A stretch of DNA of 64,000 nucleotides from Uranotaenia lowii (taxonomy: Eukaryota; Arthropoda; Insecta; Diptera; Culicidae). The stretch lies in the NCBI RefSeq assembly GCF_029784155.1, contig NC_073692.1:325161406-325225405 (forward strand), read 5' to 3'. Of this stretch, positions 10,575 to 22,366 are shown piece after piece. The stretch's first letter is position 1. Every line of letters begins with the position of its first letter. A model generated the notes under the pieces. The model had not been told where the DNA came from. It saw only the letters and a program-made list of their open reading frames with translations, and did not search any database. The position numbers and the translations under genes were made by a program.

Positions 10575-12380
10575 CAATCATGGTCCTGTTTCTCTTCACC
10601 ACACTTCAATGTGGCTCTACCGCATCAGCCAATGCCAACTCGCCATTCTTCGGTACCTCTTCCTGTTTTTCCAGGTAAGCTACAGAATGGTATATGCCCA
10701 GTCGAAGTATTTTTAGATCCTACACATCCTGAAAGCAGTTCTGATAATTTTCAGACACATATGAACACTGACTTGGAAAATCTAACACCTGATGATGATG
10801 AACCTACAAGCCGCATAGTTTTTTGTCCAGGTAAATTACAAACGGGTATATGTCCCGCCGAAGCCTCCAAAGATACTGCTCCGCCTTCTGAAGAATCGAT
10901 CTTCCAGGATCCTATGCTACCTTCCTCGCTCGAAGATGGTCCATCGAGTTCCGTTTTTTGTGATGCTGTACCCGTTCCTGTTCCGCCAGTGAAAATCTAC
11001 TACCAGAACGTTCGAGGGCTGCGCACCAAGCTTGATGATTTTTTTATTGCCACCGCTGACATCGAATACGACGTTATTGTACTAACTGAGACTTGGTTAA
11101 ATGATGGGATTCCAAACGCACAGTTATTTGGAAACCGTTACGAGGTTTATAGACGGGATCGTGACCCCATAAGGACCGGTAAAAAAAGAGGTGGTGGAGT
11201 TTTGATCGCCGTTCTGAAGAAATTTACTTCCTGGAAGGTGTCTGCGCCTATTGACGACGAAGTTGAACACTTGTGGGTCTCAATTCAATGTTCGCCGAGA
11301 AATATTTGCATTGGAGTTGTATATATTAGTCCCGAATTAGCTGCTTCTTGTATCCTGATAAAAAAGCATATTGATTCAGCCCTTGCTGTCTGCAACTCGA
11401 TCTCTTCGGCCGATTACAACATGCTCTTTGGTGATTATAACCAGCGAGAAATAACGTGGACACAATCGACCGTGTTGCATGGTGCGTGCCCCAGTCCTAA
11501 CAGTTTGTCGTTCTCCCTCTCCAGTAGTCTTCTCATCGATGGAATAGCACAACTTAATTTGCAACAAATGATTACCGCAAAGAATTCTCACGGGCATACG
11601 CTTGATTTGCTTTTTGTAAATGAAAGCACTCTCGCCGATATCAACATAGAGGAAGTTCTCGAACCATTGATTTGTGTTGACGAATTTCACCCACCTTTTC
11701 AAGTCCTTTTGAAATGTTCACCGGTGATCCAATTTGTTGATGAACTGAATATCCAAGAGTTTGACTTTTCAAAAACAAATTTTGCAGCACTAAACGATGC
11801 CTTATATGAAGTCGATAGGTCGGTCATGTCTGAGATTTCCGATGTCGACCTAATACTTGAGTTTTTTACTGAGACAGTACTACAACTTTTTCGTCAGTAT
11901 GTTCCAGCCCCGCACCGTAAACGAAGTCCTCCTTGGTCTAACAGATGTTTGCAAATTTTGAAAACCCGTCGTTCGAAAGCGCTCAGAAAATACTCACTGC
12001 ACCGAAACAGCTTCACAAAAACGGTTTACATTGCAGCCTGTCGGGAATATCGTGGATACAACCGCTTCCGAAACAACGCTTACTTGAAACGCACTGAAGA
12101 GAAACTCAAAAGTAAACCCAAAAGCTTCTGGAGTTTTGTCAGAAGCAAACGAAACGAGTCAGGATTGCCTCAATCCATGTATTTAGAAGGATGCCAAGCC
12201 ACCAATTCTATGACAGACATAAGCAACATGTTCGTCGATCATTTTTCGAGTGCCTTTACTAATGCCACAGCAACATCCGAGGAATTGAACCTAGCAATAT
12301 TGAACTGCCCTCCAGATATTATGCGTTTGCATAGTCCCACCTTTTCGCCAGAAGATGTAAAAAATTCAGCTTCAAATTGA
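10575..12380 (+). pseudogene. LINE ORF2 N-terminal half: linker and AP endonuclease
   Basis: The frame is contiguous with ORF1 and separated from it only by TAG. The first in-frame ATG is at 10632. A proline-rich linker of about 120 residues contains a duplicated motif, FPGKLQNGICPVE and CPGKLQTGICPAE. An apurinic-type endonuclease follows, which nicks the target DNA: IYYQNVRGLRTK (Asn), VIVLTETWLN (catalytic Glu), LFGDYNQREITW, HGHTLDLLFVNE (Asp) and DEFHPPFQVLL (His). After it comes KSFWSFVRSKRNESGLP, the linker typical of this LINE group. The frame ends at TGA 12378-12380, where homology continues in another frame, so a small indel lies near 12365-12378. Confidence 0.87.
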
Positions 12381-13905
12381 AGTGCTCGACCTCCCCTGGA
12401 CCGGATGGAATTCCAACAATTATCTTGAAAAGATGTGCTCACTCTTTAAGTCTTCCGCTTTCGATGATTTTCAACAAATCTACGTCCATGTCAATTTTTC
12501 CCACGAAATGGAAACATTCTGTTATGTTTCCCGTCTACAAGAAAGGTGATAAACGGGAAATATCCAATTACCGAGGAATCACATCTCTTAGTGCTGGCTC
12601 GAAACTTCTCGAGATTTTGATCAGCGATTTTATGTTCCAGAGTGTAAAACAATATTTATCAACTGATCAACATGGTTTTTATCCTGGCCGTTCAACGAAC
12701 ACAAATCTGGTTGAATTCACTTCATACAGTATTCGAAACATGGAAAAAGGAATCCAAATCGACACGGTTTACACCGACCTTAAGGCTGCCTTTGATCGAG
12801 TAAATCATCGCATCCTGTTAGCCAAGCTGAGTCGATTAGGGGCTACGCCTTCCTTCGTACAATGGATGAAATCATATTTGTGAATCGAAAGCTCAAAGTC
12901 AGAATTGGGAATACTGAATCTCAATCGTTCAGTAACGTCTCTGGTGTTCCACAAGGTAGCAACATGGGTCCACTTTTATTTGCAGTGTACTTCAATGATG
13001 TGTGCTTCGTGCTGCCCCCAAAATGCAGATTATTATATGCAGATGACTTGAAAATTTTTTTGGAAATCAATTCTGTTGAAGACTGCAAAATATTACAACT
13101 CTTGATAAACATGTTTGTCATGTGGTGCCGAAGAAACTTGTTAACAGTAAGCACCACAAAATGCTCCATTATATCGTTTACTCGTTGCAAGACGCCGTTG
13201 AACTGGTGCTATACAATTGAAAATTGCTGCTTGGAACGTGTGACATCAATCAAAGATCTTGGTGTCCTGCTAGACGCTAAAATGACATTTGTAAACCACT
13301 ATGAAAGCACTATTGCTAAAGCAAACGGGAACTTAGGCTTCATCATGAGGATTGGTAAGGAGTTTAAAGATCCTTATTGTTTGAAAGTGCTGTTCTGCTC
13401 ACTTGTGCGGTCACATCTCGAGAACTGCGTCATAGTTTGGTGCCCATTTGCTGCAAATTGGATAAACCGTTTGGAAGCCATTCAGAGGAAATTTACTCGT
13501 TTTGCTCTTCGTTTTCTGCCCTGGCAAAACCCATTGCAGCTACCACCATATCGATCCCGATGCGACTTATTAGGAATGCAAACTCTGGACCAGAGAAGGA
13601 ATCTGCTAAAAACTATGTTCGTCGCAAAGATCTTACTGGGTGAAATCGACGCTCCTGCTATATTGGAAAAAATCAACCTGAATGTTATCCCGAGAACTCT
13701 TCGATCCAGAGAACCACTGCGGTTAAACTTCCACCGAACGGGCTACGGACAATACGAACCAATCCGAGCAATGTGCTCAACTTTTAACGAATATTATGAA
13801 TGCTTTGATTATAATCTATCATCTTCCGTTATTCGTTCCCTACTTCTACATGAAATCTTAATGCCGGTTTACTTGTTTTTGATTTGTATAATATTAGTTA
13901 AATAG
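12377..13905 (+). pseudogene. LINE ORF2 C-terminal half: reverse transcriptase, one frameshift
   Basis: RT blocks are split over two frames. The first (to 12883) has SPGPDGIPTIILK, FPVYKKGDKREISNYRG, QHGFYPGRST and YTDLKAAFDRVNH. It stops at TGA just after FVQWMKSYL, and the second frame continues from VNRKLKVRIG, so a single missing base near 12880 is the likely break. The second frame carries SGVPQGSNMGPLLF and the catalytic LYADDLKIF, then the thumb and C-terminal segments (IKDLGVLLDAKMTF, RFALRFLPWQNP). It ends at TAG 13903-13905. The last dozen residues look unlike the family, so the C-terminus may also be shifted. Confidence 0.87.
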
Positions 13906-13947
13906 TTTTTAAGTTTTCATGTAGACCTCGTTGTCAGATGAATAAAC

Positions 13948-13989
<42 letters not shown>
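13948..13989 (+). repeat. (AAT)14 tail of LINE
   Basis: Fourteen uninterrupted AAT units follow the LINE 3' UTR. Several non-LTR clades end in short tandem repeats instead of poly(A), so this marks the 3' end of the element. Confidence 0.9.
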
Positions 13990-13994
<5 letters not shown>

Positions 13995-15035
13995 TGAAAA
14001 AATACATCATTCGAAGCCAAAGGTACATAAGTGTGTTTTGAGAAAGAATGGCATGGACCAACTTACCACGCTTATGCGTCTTGTACAGTTTCCTCTACTC
14101 TTAAAGAGTACGTATGGTAACCCAAGTCCAGAGCATTGATTTCGACTTAAAATTTAAAGGATAATATTTATAATTTAAATTGCTTTGAATTTTCTATATT
14201 TTCAATGTATTTTTTTTTATCCATTTATTTGTTAGAGCCACATAGATGGTAAAACGACCATAATCAATACAAAAATTTTTTTTAGATAAAATGTATGTAA
14301 AATTTTTCCTGTTTATTTACCGTACGAGCAGGCATGCATTTTCTCTATTGAGAATCACGGCGGTGCGTGTGGGTTTTTCAATTACCCCAGGAGATTCTCT
14401 GCATTTCACCACGGAGATTTTTAACTAACACCAGTGGAGAGATTATATTGAATCCAACACCAACGAGCGTGAGAGTGAGTGCTCTTATGTTTACCACTTT
14501 CACCACCGAGAAAACAGATCGATCCAATTATTGAACACGTATACATTGCAGGTGATTGTATACATTTAGGGGTATTTCGAGTGCTAGTATACTTGAAGGG
14601 GCAATTCCAATAGGACTAGCAACCAAAAAACAGTTTGTTTACCTGAAGAAGGCATGTTTTACCAATCCAAATCCATTGCTTTCAAATCTTAAAATTTCTA
14701 TAAATAAAAAATGTTTATTTTGTTAAAACTTTTTTTTTATCATTACCATTTTCTCAAAAGTTCGGGCCGAGTGGAACTTTTTGCAATATTCCCGGTAGCT
14801 TTTTTCAAGTTTTGTCCCAGATAAATCCGGACAATCTGGTATAAATTCTATTGATTAAATTGTTCAATTTCATGTGAGATGATTCATTTCATAAAACGCT
14901 AAGAATATGGAAAAAGTTGGGGTTTCATTTCGATTTTAGTTTATCCGTGTTGAAAATGCGTATTTGTATTGCATTGAAGTGTAATATTGCTAATTTGATA
15001 AAATTATGACGATATAAAAAAGTTTAATATTCGAA
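13990..15035. other. Spacer between LINE tail and inverted 140-bp units
   Basis: No gene is supported. It holds an orphan SINE tail (14232-14272) and a less AT-rich patch at 14320-14560. The inverted pair GTATACATTGCA and GATTGTATAC sits near 14540-14565. The remainder is AT-rich. Confidence 0.5.
14232..14272 (+). repeat. Orphan 3' tail of the tRNA-derived SINE
   Basis: The segment contains AGATGGTAAAACGACCATAATC followed by an A-rich run. It closely matches the tail of the SINE at 55743-55934 (AGATGGTAAAACGACTATAATC). The promoter-bearing head is absent, so this is a 5'-truncated insertion or a piece of the partner LINE's 3' end. Confidence 0.7.
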
Positions 15036-15039
15036 ATCT

Positions 15040-15229
15040 TTATTTTGATTTTCCGGATTTCGAAACCGGCCAGATTGGCCGTGGCCAGGACCAGATGGCC
15101 CCGAACCACTTTTCCTATCAATTGCCATCATGTACAGGCCAAGAGCTTTCTAATGATGTGTCGCAAGTTAAAATCTGATCATTTTGATTTTCCGGATTTC
15201 GGAACCGGCCAGATTGGCCGTGGCCAATG
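15040..15229 (-). repeat. 140-bp GGCC-rich units, inverted (right)
   Basis: GGCCAGATTGGCC starts at 15068 and 15207, a period of 139 bp. The sequence between is the reverse complement of the unit at 8309-8641. About 1.4 units are present. Confidence 0.85.
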
Positions 15230-15549
15230 AATGTCATGACTGTCAAAACCATGACATTTTTAAAATTTTTCCATGACAGTCACGGAATCCAAAATTCAAA
15301 AATATCATTCCGACATTCAGAGGACCAACAGAATTTTCGACTGTCACAAGTCAAAAATGTTATCGAGAGAAAAATTCGATGACATTTTTCTAAGCGACTG
15401 TCATTGCAAAACTGAATGACATTTTCTCCAGTCGTTTAACATTTTTTTGGATGACCGTCAATGTCATTGCGACATTTTCGAATGTCATTGGAAAATGTTA
15501 TGCGACTGTAACAATCGTGACTATCTTTTGGATGACATTCTCAACCCTG
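15225..15549 (-). repeat. GACATT-rich outer arm (right) of large inverted repeat
   Basis: This stretch is dense in GACATT, GTCATTG and ACTGTCA and ends GGATGACATTCTCAACCCTG. It mirrors 7918-8285 relative to the 140-bp units. Similarity between the arms is clear in layout and motif but diverged in detail. Confidence 0.6.
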
Positions 15550-16484
15550 GCTATGATCATTTAGAATCCGGACAGTTACAAACGTGTGTATTTTTAAAAC
15601 TATTCATCTGATCGGAAAACTTTCTATGGAGGAAATGAAGGTTTTAAAATGAAATTTAATGTAAAAATATTAAAAAAAATATTTATCAATTATTTCAAGA
15701 AATACTCTAACTTTTTCATAAAATCTCTTTTTTATCTTTGCACACTTTTTTCAGTCATGTATTGATTTATTTTTTTAACCAAAGAAGCAAAACCTTTACA
15801 AAATCATGGTATTTTACACGAACTCACCTAAAAAAAGCAATGGGAATCTGGTTGGAACCTTTTCATGAGTAGGCATCTAGAAGAATTTGATCTCTTAAAT
15901 CCGGTTTTAACATAATTTTTTTTGTCCATCAGAACACATCTGTCATATTGCATAAAAACCGGATGCACAGATTGTGATCTTTGGAACTGATCATTTTTAG
16001 TTATTTACTTGGTGTCTACTAGTCAGGCAACACTTTTCGCCGGAAATGGATATTTTGCATTATTTGAGGAGTCTGCATTTAGTTATCCCCAATAACCATA
16101 GACTTTTTATCATATTTAAGATCAAGGGTTGCACTCCGATGGTTGGTTTGAACTTCTTGTGGATCCTTGAGTGGCTCCTTATACTTCGTAGCCATTTGGT
16201 CCAAAAAAATCAGAAAAAAATCAACAGTTATGAGCTTTCAAGTTAACAATGAAGAATTTTCGAGGGGCAAAATGCGTAAAAGGAGCAAATTTGTGCAAAA
16301 TTATTTTTACCATGTCTTTTTGCATCGTAAATATCTCAAACACACGTTAACTGAAAAAACCGTCAAAAATAGGCAAGATAGTCCTTTCCATATCCAACAC
16401 AACGCTACTAAATGTTTGCATATCCGAGCTTTATTAACGTAGCTATCACCGAAATAAAGTGCCCGGATACTAAATGATCATAGC
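15549..16484. mobile_element. TIR element, first of a diverged tandem pair
   Basis: The left end GGCTATGATCATTTAGAATC with CGG (15550-15572) is the reverse complement of CCGGATACTAAATGATCATA with GCC at 16462-16484, with one mismatch. No transposase motif is evident in the 66- and 91-codon frames inside. The TIR style resembles Tc1/mariner-derived MITEs, but I could not define a TA duplication on both sides. Confidence 0.6.
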
Positions 16485-17285
16485 CTTAGTTGAAATCGTA
16501 GGTTACGAAGTTTTTAAGCTTTTAAAAACATCGAAAACCAGTTTTCATTTTTTTTTTGCACATAAGCAGAGTCTACCAAATCATGATATTTATCGCAATA
16601 CATCCTGAAAATATATCATGATATCGGTTTTCGGGTTCAAGCGTAATTTGTCAAAAATTGTTTTTTTTTCCGTCACAAGTTTTGTCGTTCATCACAACTC
16701 ATCTGTTACGTTGGCTTGGCACTGGCTTTATAACTTACGACCTCTGATGCTCGCAATAATTTGTTGTTTTAGGTTAAGTTTACATGACTGATTGCTGAGC
16801 ACCACTTCTAGCTTTTCCGAGACAAATTGGCTGGACATTTCAGCAATTTACACTTTGTTTTTCGGTTATTCATAATTTAAATGCTGGTATAAGCCTTGAC
16901 TTCCCTGATGATCTTTAATCATAATTTCCGACTATGTGCTTCACTACAACACCTGATTTGATTTTTGAGGATATTATTGACAGTGTTTTTCACTTTCTAC
17001 CCTCTCACTCATGGGAATTATCGGTATAAAAAACGATTTTTTCAGCTCTCGATTGACTAATGATGAATTTTCAAAGAAACTGTGCAAAATTATTTTAAAT
17101 CTTCTTCTTTTGCATCTTAAATATCATGAAAATGCATTTGTTTTAAATTTTGAAAAAATAAGCCACAATGATTTTGCAGTTCATCCAACTTTAACTATGT
17201 TTTGCATATCCAATTAGATACTAGAACCTAAGCTATCATCAAAAGAAAGTGTCCCATTTCTAAATGAACTTAGCTTTTTTTTTCT
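16485..17285. repeat. Second, diverged copy of the TIR element
   Basis: Landmarks of the preceding element recur in order at about 760-795 bp distance: CATCAGAACACATCTGTCA at 15929 with CATCACAACTCATCTGTTA at 16690; a GATGAATTTTC to TTTGCATATCC block; and an end reading TAAATGAACTTAGC near 17275. Similarity is patchy, indicating an old tandem duplication or two related insertions. Confidence 0.5.
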
Positions 17286-17289
17286 ATCA

Positions 17290-18540
17290 TAAAAATTTCA
17301 GGTCAAATATTAATTTGAGGAAATATCTGATGGTTAACTTTCTTATTTTATTTTTTTTTAGATCATTAACATCTATAGAAATTCGTCTTTACAGTTGATT
17401 TTTCCATATTTCTTTAAATTTGCTTCTTTAAAAAGTTTTATTAGCTCTCAATTCCAACGGCACACCCTGGAATTAAATTCCCATTAGCAAAGCAATCAAA
17501 CATCCAATACGAATGAACTCGAAAATCAAATCGTTGTTGGGCAATATCAATTTCCGTTTTCAATTCAAAAGGTCTGAAAAATAAACATGATGATTTTTAT
17601 GATTCGTACACCGAAATCCATCCATAATTCTTTTTTCTTTTGGTGTCTTCGAGCGAAGAAACTCTTTTTCTTCCTTCAGCAGACAATAAAAAACAAAAAG
17701 CCTCCAGCACATCGGCCAGTTTTGATCTACACCTGCTGGTTTACGCATCTTGATCGGAAATTGGAGGCGTCTCAACGTAGCAAATTCATGGTGATGTTTT
17801 TAGAAGAATGCTATCATATTTTAGAACTATATACCCCGCGTCTCAGAGCTGTAACGATGCATATTTGTTGTCTTCCTGAAGCGCCCCGGTTGATTTTTAT
17901 GCTGTTTTTTTCGAGTTTTGTAACCCAACGGCGAGAAAAGCCATTTTTTGGCAATAATATTCCAACGCAAAACGGTACACGGTGCGCGATAGAAATATGA
18001 ATAAACAATCGTTTTATATGCTAATGGAAAGACTATCATTTTCCTACTTGGGAAACTCCTTGACTGGTTCCAAGTGAATGAAACTCAACTCCCTCGACCA
18101 GCCTTAGGCGTGCCGGGAAAATGAGAGGTTTTTTTTCTGTCGGGCCGAACGCCTAATGGAAATAGTTTGTTGCGAGATGAACTTCCGGGACAGATCTTGC
18201 AACGATAGGTACTGTCCTTATTTATTGCTTTAGATGGGGAAAGTTGCTCGGACAAATCTTTCTAGATGTATTTTCTAGAACTAGTGGAATGTTCTTATTT
18301 CTTTATCTTGAACAAAGCTTTGGAACTGGCTTGATAAACCCATTCTAAAAAAAATCCTGAAAAATAAGCAATTTGATTTGATCTCAATACTTAAAAATAC
18401 TTTCTATCAACATTAATTTGGATATAAATTTTGGTGCCCGGATAATCTTGAACAAAACTTGAAATTTATTCCGGGATAAATCTGCGCATTCGAATAACTA
18501 TTGGGATACCCTCGAAAGCGGTATAATATGGCATCTTGAG
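17290..18540. other. Unique island, no gene recognised
   Basis: Composition becomes less AT-rich between about 17440 and 18130. A 137-codon plus frame (17587-18000) and overlapping minus frames exist, but none has a recognisable domain, and strong opposing frames argue against coding. It may be unique host intronic or intergenic DNA. Confidence 0.4.
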
Positions 18541-18807
18541 CAGCGATGGAAACGAAATGATTTCGATTCGATCAACGCTTAGTCGCAACGTCGCAAGATC
18601 TCGGTATGTTACAAACCAAGAGCGAACTCAATCCCGTCGGCAGCTGAATCGAGTTGGCATGATGATGGTTGAATACCTACATGCAACATTTTGGGAGTGA
18701 TGTAGCTCCGAGAAGGATGCTACTCTCTATGCTCGGACTTGAATAAATTCCTACGTACGCGTCGCTCGCGTAGAGTGAGTGTCACTCTTGCACACGATTG
18801 GACCCGT

Positions 18808-18900
18808 TCGCAAGTTGTAACACACCGTGATCGGGGAAACTCGAGACTTGTACACTTTGGGATTTCCTACATCTTGTTGCAACCACTCCCAAAGTTCGGC
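18808..18900 (+). repeat. Dispersed repeat copy A (CACACCGTGATCGGGGA)
   Basis: CGCAAGTTGTAACACACCGT and GATCGGGGA recur at 22367-22470 in the same orientation, with about 90 bp of alignable sequence (both continue through a TTGTA/TTCGTAGC/TTGT-AACCAC series). I cannot assign a family. Confidence 0.65.
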
Positions 18901-21190
18901 ACTTGTTGGTTAGGTAGGATGGCTAGGATTTGTTTTGCTCTCGAGTTACCCAACCGCCCGGGTATGGATAGATTAAAAAAAAAACATACGCACGGGCGTT
19001 GTTCTATGAGAAATTTGTTTGGAACTTTTTAAATCTTCCCATGCCGTTTGCAAAGTTTCCGTTAAAACTGATGTCGTTTTTTTATTTTATTCGTAGTTTG
19101 TAGTCGTTCCACTTGCTATAGAATGTGTTCAATATGTATGATGTTAGATTTATTGGGTACGTAATGTATTCTTGTTTCTCAACATTTAAAAACTGGTTCA
19201 ATATGTTTTAGTAAATTAGCCGAAGCTGGCTTTGAAAAGAGTACCAAAAAAGAATCACTTTAAAAAATGCAAACAACTTTAGACAGTCTTATTGTATTAA
19301 ACTGATTTTACAATAATTGTAATTGTTAAGAACAAATTTATACTAAGGTGCATAAATGGGCGAGGGTTCAACGGAAATTTTGACCGCTATTTCAGAAAAT
19401 TTGGTTAAAAAAAATTCAGACAAAAAATCCATTCATTGCTTTGCTTCACTGTATCTCATTTAATTTAATATTTTGTCTATTTTATTGGTTTACCAAGTTT
19501 GCCAATGTTGTGAATTTTTTAAATTTTTTCAATAGGTTAATTTCCTCTATTTTATCAATGCTGTCATTTTAGTCAGTTTGTTTACTTTTGTATTTTTTTT
19601 TCAATTGATTCCATTTTGCGAAATCGGCCAATATGTATTATCAAAGCAGTTTATTTTGTCCATTTTTTTTCAAATTCATTCAACTAATTAATTTGGTCAT
19701 TCTGATGGTTTCTTAATTTATGGTCATTTTTAAGTTCTAATATTTTTGTCATTTTTAAAATTCTTGTCAATTTTCACAATTGGGTCAATTTTGTAACTTT
19801 GTAAACTATGAAAAAAATATCAATTTGTCCATTTTGTCTTTTGTAATACTTGAATTTTTTTCTTCAAATTTTGACGATTATGTTAATTTTGTCAATTATG
19901 GAAGTTTTGTCAGTTTTTATTTTCTTCTACATTTTGAGCATTTTGTTGAATTTTTTAAATATGACCCATTCCAGCATGTGGTCACAACGTTTGCAACGTT
20001 CATATCACACATTAAAAAAAACATACCTCTATGTTAAGAATTTAATTTGCTACAATATGAAATCAAATGAATTTTTCTTGAACAAATAGTTATCCAAATT
20101 TTTGCAAAAGAAATCGTAACGTCACAACGCGTAACTTTTTCCACTTTTCAGTTTTTTAATAAAACCGCATTTTTCTGCTCTTCTCTCCGATCAAATTTTA
20201 ATGAAAATTTCGGAAAAGTATCGATTCATTATAATCAACGAATCTCTGTAGTATTCCAAGGCCCCATTTCGATAAGGGTTATGGTAAAAAAAGATAGTGT
20301 GTTCGAAATTAGACGCTCATATACCTATCTAAAAGCTTAATAACTGTTTTATGATAACTCTAATCGAAATGCGTTCTTCAGATGAAATATTGTCATAATT
20401 AAAGCTTAGAACATTCAGGTTAAAAGACAAATCGGTTGATAAAGCTCAAATTTATTGGTGAAAAACTGTTTTTTTTTTGTTCTTCCCGAACAAAATCCAC
20501 GTAATTCTATACAAACTTTAGGTTTCCATAATATACTCTGGCCCTAATTTTGCATGGAACCCTGTGCTAGTGCCTTCATTTTATTGTTTTGTTATACCTT
20601 CAAAAGTCTCTCCGTGGTATTTAATGTGAATACGGGGCTCGATTTGGATTTTCTAGTAATATTCTTAGAGTTTTAAGTTTCAATAATGGACACTTAAACA
20701 AAAAAAAATATATGAGAAATTTATTTTCCATCAAAGTCTTATGAATTTGTTAGAAGGAAAAAATGTATCTATAAAATTTATCATGTATAAAGATTTTTGA
20801 ATTTTGTTTGCATTTAATCCATGGATACTTAGTTATTTTATTTGAACATAATGTCAGCTAGTAATAGAAGCTATTAGCGCGGTTTTTCATTCTAATATAG
20901 AAGATCATGATCTTTTTGCAAGATTTTTATTCAAGCCACAGATAACTATCTACAGTCACAACGCTTAAAAATACATACCTTTATCACCGGTTCTAGAACG
21001 TGAAGTTGCTGTAGTTATTCTTATAGTTCAGCTTTAAAAAATCATTAAAAAATTAGCAGTGGGTCAATTTTGATAAAATCGCGTTCAATGTGATGAAGAA
21101 CATGTTGTTTACAAATGCTGAAGAGATGAGCTTGATAGTTACAAAGCGAAAAAAGTTTTCACGTAAATTGTTATGGACTGCTGGCGTCTT
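18901..21190. other. AT-rich spacer with T-rich degenerate repeats
   Basis: No gene is supported. From about 19440 to 19990 the plus strand is strongly T-rich with dozens of degenerate TTTGTCAATTTT-type motifs. The two overlapping plus frames of 79-85 codons there are translations of that low-complexity DNA. The remainder is AT-rich and featureless. Confidence 0.55.
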
Positions 21191-21207
21191 CACTTACCCC
21201 GCTTTAT

Positions 21208-21890
21208 GGGGTAAGTGGGGACGATAGATTTTCCCTTTGATTTCTAAGGAAATTTTCAACAAGTTTTTTTTTGGTTAAATACGTTACTTTATTGCTCGAA
21301 CCGTCCGAAATTTTGAGAAAAGTTCATGGTAATATTAATATGGCAGCTTTCAATGATTATTGTGTGTAACCCGATATTATCGAAAATATATACTTATTTT
21401 AGAAAAACCAAGTACTTTTCCCAACTTTTCATGATCTGAATGCTTAATATAGCTAAATTGTATTGAATGAACAGAAAATTGAAAAAATGTGTAAACATCA
21501 AGTATGTATAAAGCCGTCCACACTTACCCCAGGTAGGGTTTGGTGACAAAATTTTAGATTTTTGCAAATAAACCCTTTTTCTCAATTTTTAACCGTCGTT
21601 CCTTTTCCTAACTGGTTGTTTCGAATGTAAGGATTGTGTCAATGTAGAGTTTTTCGTCCAGAGTCAGCTAGTTTACGAGAAACTTGCGATTGAAAAAGAT
21701 GCACATCAACTTCACATCGTAGTTGAAAATAGAAAATTTACAAAAAGTTACCGTAAACATTCGCAATTGCCGGAACCGTATCTCTTTTACAGTTATTGGA
21801 TAGATTACAAGTAAATTTAACATTCTGCATTAAAAGCTTGAAAAAATAGTTCTCAGTATTGTTTTAATAGCCACCGTCCCCACTTACCCC
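21208..21890. mobile_element. MITE with perfect 16-bp TIRs
   Basis: GGGGTAAGTGGGGACG at 21208-21223 is the exact reverse complement of CGTCCCCACTTACCCC at 21875-21890. A third related terminus (CCGTCCACACTTACCCC) lies inside at 21514-21530, and an inverted CACTTACCCC just outside the left end makes a short palindrome. No coding capacity. Confidence 0.75.
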
Positions 21891-22366
21891 GGTGTACCTT
21901 AGTTAGTTTTTTGACAAAGTTTTGTTTTAAAAAAAGAGTAATTGTTGAAATCAGTTAATTTTCATACTAAAGTTCTTAAATTTCAACAACAAAAAACTCA
22001 ATTCTAAAAAAAGGTAACTATTTTATAATGGGAAATTAAGCTCAAGAAACAGCCATTCTAATGCTGTACAAATTATTTTTAAATAATGAAAAATAAAAAT
22101 AGGTTCTCAAGTTGAGAGGCGCTTGGAATGGGTCATATTTTTACCTGTTGCTATGGTCATAAAACAGAAACTGCCCCACCCCCTCCCACCCACAATCGGA
22201 GGGATTTTTTTTTTCAACAGTACAGCAATAACACTCCATGTCGCAATCTTTCTAAATAATTGCGAACGAATCGATTCCAACTACTAACGAACGAACGACC
22301 AAGCAACAAACAACAGAGCAGAATCATTCAAAAAATCATGATTATGAACACCATGATTCGATCCGA
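21891..22366. other. Spacer
   Basis: AT-rich DNA with a C-rich patch near 22175-22200. I see no gene or repeat structure. Confidence 0.5.

Larger units (their letters stand above)
8985..13989 (+). mobile_element. Nearly full-length CR1/Jockey-group LINE
   Basis: This is a two-ORF non-LTR retrotransposon with a gag-like ORF1 (9144-10574), ORF2 with AP endonuclease and reverse transcriptase (10575-13905), a short 3' UTR and a 3' tail of 14 AAT units (13948-13989). There is no RNase H domain. The ORF1 zinc knuckles, the PHD-like finger, the SGVPQGSNMGPLLF box and the tail fit the CR1/L2/Jockey group; the exact clade is uncertain. One premature stop in ORF1 and two frameshifts in ORF2 disable this copy. 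A related copy lies on the minus strand at 43400-45430. Confidence 0.88.

Noticed and set aside
17587..18000. 137-codon plus-strand frame
   Set aside because: No domain, no homology that I recognise, and two overlapping minus-strand frames; consistent with chance in less AT-rich DNA.
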